Shown in pieces: positions 60,059 through 64,000 of a stretch of DNA of 64,000 nt. The notes below the pieces were generated by a model. That model did not search any database. It saw only the letters and a program-made list of their open reading frames with translations, and was not told the DNA's origin. The DNA is taken from the NCBI GenBank assembly GCA_016720655.1, contig JADKKE010000032.1, positions 988,242 to 1,052,241 of the forward strand, written 5' to 3'. This DNA is from Bacteroidota bacterium. Its GTDB lineage: Bacteria > Bacteroidota > Bacteroidia > AKYH767-A > 2013-40CM-41-45. The stretch's first letter is position 1. Each line of letters opens with the position of its first letter. Position numbers and translations under genes: made by a program.

Positions 60059-61088
60059 TCAGTATTTTGTTAATGCTATTTCAATTTCTTCAAGCATCTC
60101 TTCATGTATATCAAGATGTGTGACCATCCGGATGGTCTGTTTGCCAAAGGGCACGACTTTGATCTGCCGATCTGCCAAATGGAAAGCAAATGTTTTACAT
60201 CAACACCCGGACTTATAGCGAAAACAATGATATTGGTATCCACAGGAAGTACTTTTTCTACGAATGACAATGCAGATAAAATTCCACCGATTTTTCTTGC
60301 GCGGAGGTGATCTTCTTTTAATCTCACCCGGTTGTGATCGAGTGCATAAATTCCTGCAGCGGCCAGATACCCGGCTTGCCGCATTCCTCCGCCCCAGGCC
60401 TTGCGGATTTTTCTCGCTTTTAGTATTTTTTCTTTAGAAGAAAGAAGTACTGAACCTACCGGTGCTCCCAATCCTTTTGAAAAACAAAAAGAGATCGTAT
60501 CAAAGAGTTTCCCGATTGCATGCGGAGCATCATTGGTTTCAGTGATTGCATTAAATATTCTCGCTCCATCAAGATGAACATGCAGATTGTTCTTTCTGCA
60601 CACGGATGAAATGTCTTCCATTTGTTTCAATGTGTAATAGCTGCCACCGCCTTTGTTGCAAGTATTTTCTATCGATACAAGTGAAGTCGTCGACATATAA
60701 ACTGCATTCGGGTCATTGATATTGTCAAGGATTTGTTCAGGTGTAATTCTCCCCCGGTCTCCATCAAGAAGACGCATCGAAGTTCCGGAGTTAAATGCAA
60801 CACCACCAGATTCGTAATAATAGATGTGAGACAGCTTATCACAGATTACTTCTTCCTGAGGATTTGTCAGGACCTTGATTGCAATTTGATTCGCCATTGT
60901 GCCGGAAGGGACAAACAAGGCAGCTTCTTTCCAAAAAGTTCAGCTGATTTTTTTTCCAGTTCCAGGATGCTTGGATCTTCGTCAAAAACATCATCTCCTA
61001 CCGCCGCATGGAACATAGCGTCCAGCATTTCCGGAGAAGGTTTCGTTACAGTATCACTCCGCAAATCAATTATCGATGATGAGCTCAT
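60059..61088 (-). CDS. low-specificity L-threonine aldolase, two frameshifts
   Basis: Starts IIDLRSDTVTKPSPEMLDAM, VGDDVFDEDPSILELEKK; the frame is lost at GKKL (about 60928) and resumes as FVPSGTMANQIAIK. Near 60180 the frame is lost again and resumes as DRQIKVVPFGKQTIRMVTHLDIHEE...ALTKY to the stop at 60059. One base is missing at each place. HLDGARIFNA and ISFCFSKGLGAPVGSVL (PLP Lys) are diagnostic; cleaves threonine to glycine and acetaldehyde. Full product about 343 residues. Confidence 0.85.
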
Positions 61089-61135
61089 GCCTGTAAAGGT
61101 TAAAAGTTTTTTCCAGAGTAAAAATTATTGAAATA

Positions 61136-61165
61136 GAAAAGGCAACCTTTGCAGATTGCCTTTTC
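61136..61165. terminator. terminator after the Spy-like gene
   Basis: GAAAAGGCAA and TTGCCTTTTC pair perfectly over ten bases with a ten-base loop; an A/T-rich flank follows on the minus strand. Confidence 0.75.
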
Positions 61166-61180
61166 AGCATTTGTATATGA

Positions 61181-61579
61181 TTATTTTGAAGTAGAATCAG
61201 CCGGCTCAGACGATGGCCCGCCCGGAGAATGCATTGCTTTTCTCTTTTCCATCATTTTGTTTCGTCTTTCCTCTTTCATTTGCATGTATTTATCCATTTG
61301 TTCCGGACTTAGAATGCCTGAAAGCTCTTTATCCGTTGCTTCCCGCTGCTTTTTCATTTCTTCGCGATTAGACTGTTCGGTGGCACTCCGTTTGATTAAT
61401 ACTGCTTTCACTTGGGCTGCCTGCTCTTCAGATAGATTCAATTTGGCTTTCATCCTCAAAGTGGCTTTTTCAGCTCTCTCTGTTGGAGTCAATTGGTTTT
61501 GGGGCCGTTTTTCTTGTGCCCATGATTCTGAACCGATAAAAACAAGGAGTAGATAGATTATGAATGCTGTTCTTTTCAT
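61181..61579 (-). CDS. Spy/CpxP-like periplasmic protein (DUF4890-like)
   Basis: 132 residues, signal peptide ending ESWAQ, then an all-helical, charged region with LNLSEEQAAQVKAVLIKR and SGILSPEQMDKYMQMKEERRNKM, two LTxxQ-type motifs. Such proteins are periplasmic chaperones or metal sensors. Function inferred. Confidence 0.75.
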   Translation of the reverse strand: MKRTAFIIYLLLVFIGSESWAQEKRPQNQLTPTERAEKATLRMKAKLNLSEEQAAQVKAVLIKRSATEQSNREEMKKQREATDKELSGILSPEQMDKYMQMKEERRNKMMEKRKAMHSPGGPSSEPADSTSK

Positions 61580-61629
61580 TTGGATTTTTTCTTTCTGACA
61601 ATTGAAAAGCGAAGAGGTTTAATCAGCGT

Positions 61630-62270
61630 TCATTTTTTACGGATAACCATCAAGCCATCACGGATTGGCATAAGCACGTTTTCGATCCGTGGATCAGATT
61701 GTACTTTTTCGTTGAAAGCCTGTAAAGCAATTGTGTCTTTGTCCAATTCATCTTCAGTCAGGAGAATTTTACCGCTCCACAGGACATTATCAGCGATGAT
61801 AAAACCACCTGAACGGAGCTTGTCAAAAACTAAATCGTAGTAAACAGAGTAGTTGATTTTGTCAGCATCAATGAAAACTAAATCAAATGTTTCGGAAAAG
61901 GTTGGAATGATGTTGATGGCATTTCCCAGGTAGGTCCGTATTGAATTCTTGTAAGCTGATTTTTCGATGTATCTGCTCACAATTCCATTTAGTTCATCAT
62001 TGATATCAATCGTATGAAGAAGTCCGCCGGGTGCAAGCCCTTCAGCAAGGCACAACGCTGAATATCCGGTATATGTTCCAATTTCGAGAATCTGTGAGGG
62101 ACGAATCATGTGACTGATCATGCTGAGCACACGCCCCTGCAAATGACCTGAAAGCATTCGTGGCATGAGTACTTTGGCATGTGTCTCATGGTTTAAAGCA
62201 AGTAGAGTCGCCGATTCCGGAGAAGTATGCGCTTCAACATACTCCGAAATTTTCTGGTCAAAAATTCCAT
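61630..62270 (-). CDS. caffeoyl-CoA-type O-methyltransferase, start frameshifted
   Basis: The open frame from 62166 is a fragment; the family N-terminus (FDQKISEYVEAHTSPESATLLAL) is in the same frame up to about 62262 but lacks a start. With one more T in the T5 run an ATG at 62270 gives MEFFDQK..., about 214 residues, the usual length. SAM motif LEIGTYTGYSALCLAEG and metal site FIDADKINY, DNVLWSG. Substrate unknown in this lineage. Confidence 0.85.
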
Positions 62271-62349
62271 AGACGATTAAGAAATAATTAAAGCAAATAA
62301 ATTTTGAATTAACCCTAAAACAAAGAATGAAATTCAGAACTGTTCTGAT

Positions 62350-62430
62350 TACCTAATACCTAATACCTAATCCTAATACCTAATACCTAATACCTAATAC
62401 CTAATACCTAATACCTAATACCTAATACCC
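62350..62430. repeat. heptanucleotide tandem repeat (TACCTAA)n
   Basis: Three perfect units, one six-base unit (TCCTAA), then seven perfect units and TACCC; ten full copies. It begins after the O-methyltransferase start region and ends two bases before the stop codon of the Omp28-like gene. On the minus strand it reads TTAGGTA. Confidence 0.93.
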
Positions 62431-62431
62431 G

Positions 62432-63339
62432 CTAATTCCAATCCTTCGCTTCTCCAACTTTTACCATCTGCACATTTTCAATTCTGTGGTTTGTATCGGT
62501 GTCGCCATATTTATCAACGAAAGCAACAATGGAGCAGGCAGAATAATTGATCCCTGCCAGATTGATGACGTAAGTCTTTGCAAAATCATTACCACGTGTC
62601 ATCAAGGTTTGAGGGATGATGTCACCAGCCAATCCATTGTCGGACAGGATTCTTTTTAATACGTATTTGTGTTTGTAATTCCGAATCGTATCGTTCAGGA
62701 GGTATAATGAACTTGTTGAATCCGGAGTAAGTCCTTCAATGCTGAAATCATTCAATTGAGAATAAAGCGAATCGTTGGTCTGGATAAGATCCTGTACAAG
62801 ATAAACGTGGACTCTGTAATCACCGAACATATCCGCACTGAAACCTGTGTGAACGGTAAGATTTAATCGTGTTCCTGTGATCGTCTTAGCATCGATTGCC
62901 AATCCGCAACGTGGAACGGCTTCCATACAAAGCGTTCAGTTTTTGTCCCAGAAATCGGAACAAGGTCAGCCGAACTGCTTACCTGTCGGTTTGATGATAC
63001 CGGAAGGATAATTCCGGAAGGATTAAAGAGACTGTCTACAAAATTTTTACCTGTGATAAAACTGGTAATCGAAGAGTCGATCATAAAATCAGCACTGTGC
63101 ATTGCGACTGAATAAAACCTGTTCGCATATTGTGTGCGCAAGGAGTCTCTGAGTAAATGCGATTTCGGACATTGTCCGCAAAGGGAAGATGTAAATTCTT
63201 CCAAAAGCATTTTCTGGTCAAACCGTGCAGGCACAGCAGAAATGTCCGGTGCATTTGCAGGATCTGCGATTTCAGGAGCATCGTTTTTGCATGTCCAGAA
63301 TGATAAAACCACGAAAACACCACATATCCATTTTTTCAT
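62432..63339 (-). CDS. Omp28-like lipoprotein, frameshifted
   Basis: Signal peptide with lipobox WTC (Cys about 17), LLEEFTSSLCGQCPKSHLL (a CxxC thioredoxin-like region), then NPSGIILP. The frame shifts near 62928 (a G missing after WK) and continues CGLAIDAKTITGTRLNLTVHTGF, VYLVQDLI and HRIENVQMVKVGEAKDWN. About 300 residues in total. Omp28-type proteins are surface lipoproteins; CxxC hints at redox activity. Confidence 0.75.
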
Positions 63340-63439
63340 AAATCCTTGATTTTTACTCCCGAAAAGTAATCAATTCTACATCTTTAACGAAAAATAATAA
63401 GTGTATTTTTTTGGGCTTTTTTGGGCATGAAATTGTCCC

Positions 63440-63447
63440 TATATTTG
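63440..63447 (+). promoter_or_regulatory. TATATTTG -7 box before ompH
   Basis: Fits TAnnTTTG; the position nineteen bases upstream is TTTT. It is 20 bases before the gene start. Confidence 0.4.
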
Positions 63448-63466
63448 GCTCCTCAAATTCATAAAG

Positions 63467-64000
63467 ATGAAGAATTTATCATTAATTCTAAATTGTGTAC
63501 TTCTGATCGCGGTGGGAATTTTGTGTACCTCCACTTTCAAGTTCTGGCGAGGGTGTGCCTGCTGACCTTCCGGCACAGCAGATTGCCAAAGAATTGCCTT
63601 CTGTACCGGGGGGTATCGTTTTTGTCAACTCAGATTCCTTGCTTGATAATTATGTTTATTTCAAGAAGAAAAATTGAGCTAGAAATTAAGCAGGATCGTA
63701 TTAAAAACGAACTGACTGCCAAAGCTGATAAACTGCAGAATGATGCACGCATTATCAGGAAAGTGCCGGAATATGTCGGATATGCAACGTCAACAGACGG
63801 AAGAACAGTTGATGGCCCGTCAACAAAATTGATGGAAAAGAAAGATCTTTACTCCGGACAACTGGAAGATGAGAAAAGCAAATCATCCGAAGAGCTATAT
63901 TCTAAAGTATCAACTTTTATCCGGTACGTTGAATGTAGACAGCAAATATAATTTTGTATTGGGTTATTCAAAAAGGCGGAGGAATTCTCTTTGCAAATGA
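63467..64000 (+). pseudogene. OmpH/Skp family periplasmic chaperone, many frameshifts, cut by window end
   Basis: Start MKNLSLILNCVLLIAVGILC, then pieces in different frames: VPADLPAQQIAKELPS and IVFVNSDSLLDNYVYFKKK, IELEIKQDRIKNELTAKADK, NMSDMQRQQTEEQLMARQQ, LMEKKDLYSGQLEDEKSKS, LNVDSKYNFVLGYS, GGGILFAN. Together they are an OmpH coiled-coil chaperone that escorts outer-membrane proteins. Five or more single-base shifts in 500 bases cannot be natural decay of a gene that otherwise is so well conserved; an assembly edge of low quality is most likely. C-terminus outside the window. Confidence 0.72.

Noticed and set aside
62350..62430. CRISPR array
   Set aside because: The unit is seven bases without spacers and there are no cas genes.
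63421..63951. 176-residue frame at the right edge
   Set aside because: Starts upstream in the wrong frame and only partly coincides with the ompH frames; the gene is the frameshifted ompH.

Overview
The window looks like chromosome from a Bacteroidota bacterium (Chitinophagales/Sphingobacteriales-like; the exact order is my inference). Evidence: type IX secretion/gliding genes (porU, porV, a PorP/SprF protein, gldJ), a cbb3 oxidase operon with fused ccoN-ccoO, lineage families such as DUF2851, DUF4956 and DUF2490, and promoters of the Bacteroidota form TTTG-N19-TAnnTTTG in front of the rRNA operon and rpsU. No phage, insertion sequence with transposase, CRISPR array or plasmid function was seen.

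Layout. 0-7.4 kb: end of ccoI, then ccoS-ccoNO-ccoQ-ccoP-ccoG-ccoH-TauE/SafE-like, the assembly and structural genes of a microaerobic cbb3 oxidase. 7.5-14 kb: DoxX protein, two YceI-family proteins, an OB-fold protein, a 35-residue membrane peptide and a LytS/LytTR two-component pair with a ligand-sensing propeller. 14-17.3 kb: waaA (Kdo transferase), an outer-membrane protein, a DinB protein and cdd. 17.4-20.5 kb: lipoprotein, secreted repeat protein and a VTC-DUF4956-DUF2490 module. 20.5-28.8 kb: ispF, then porV, porU, porP/sprF and gldJ. 29-39.2 kb: membrane glycosyltransferase, amino-acid permease, pyrF, DUF2851, PspC, a BNR-repeat protein, a K+ channel and an NAD-dependent SDR. 39.2-40.8 kb: an island with two related ~350-bp elements with inverted ends around an orphan gene. 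40.9-53.2 kb: HhH protein, apt, acyl-CoA dehydrogenase, rpsU-xerC/D-hpf, a lytic transglycosylase, a secreted deacetylase-like protein, mtgA, a GT-C-like protein, an outer-membrane protein and an SDR. 53.3-59.3 kb: one rRNA operon (16S, tRNA-Ile, tRNA-Ala, 23S, 5S) with an unusual spacer full of tRNA-like repeats and small hairpins. 59.3-64 kb: ferredoxin-type reductase, threonine aldolase, a Spy-like protein, O-methyltransferase, an Omp28-like lipoprotein and an OmpH/Skp gene cut by the window edge.

Caution on reading frames. At least nine genes need a frame change to give a full-length product (waaA, porU, gldJ, the HhH gene, the transglycosylase, the 46.7-kb gene, threonine aldolase twice, O-methyltransferase, omp28-like, ompH several times). 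Many sit in A/T runs, and their density rises to the right-hand end, which points to base-level indel errors in the source assembly more than to biology. porU and gldJ are different: each appears to have lost an internal segment, not a single base.

Most interesting non-routine signals: the 16S-23S spacer array of decayed tRNA-like units with covarying AACG-loop hairpins, and the 39.2-40.8 kb paired elements with attC/MITE-like ends and an orphan gene whose stop codon touches one element.
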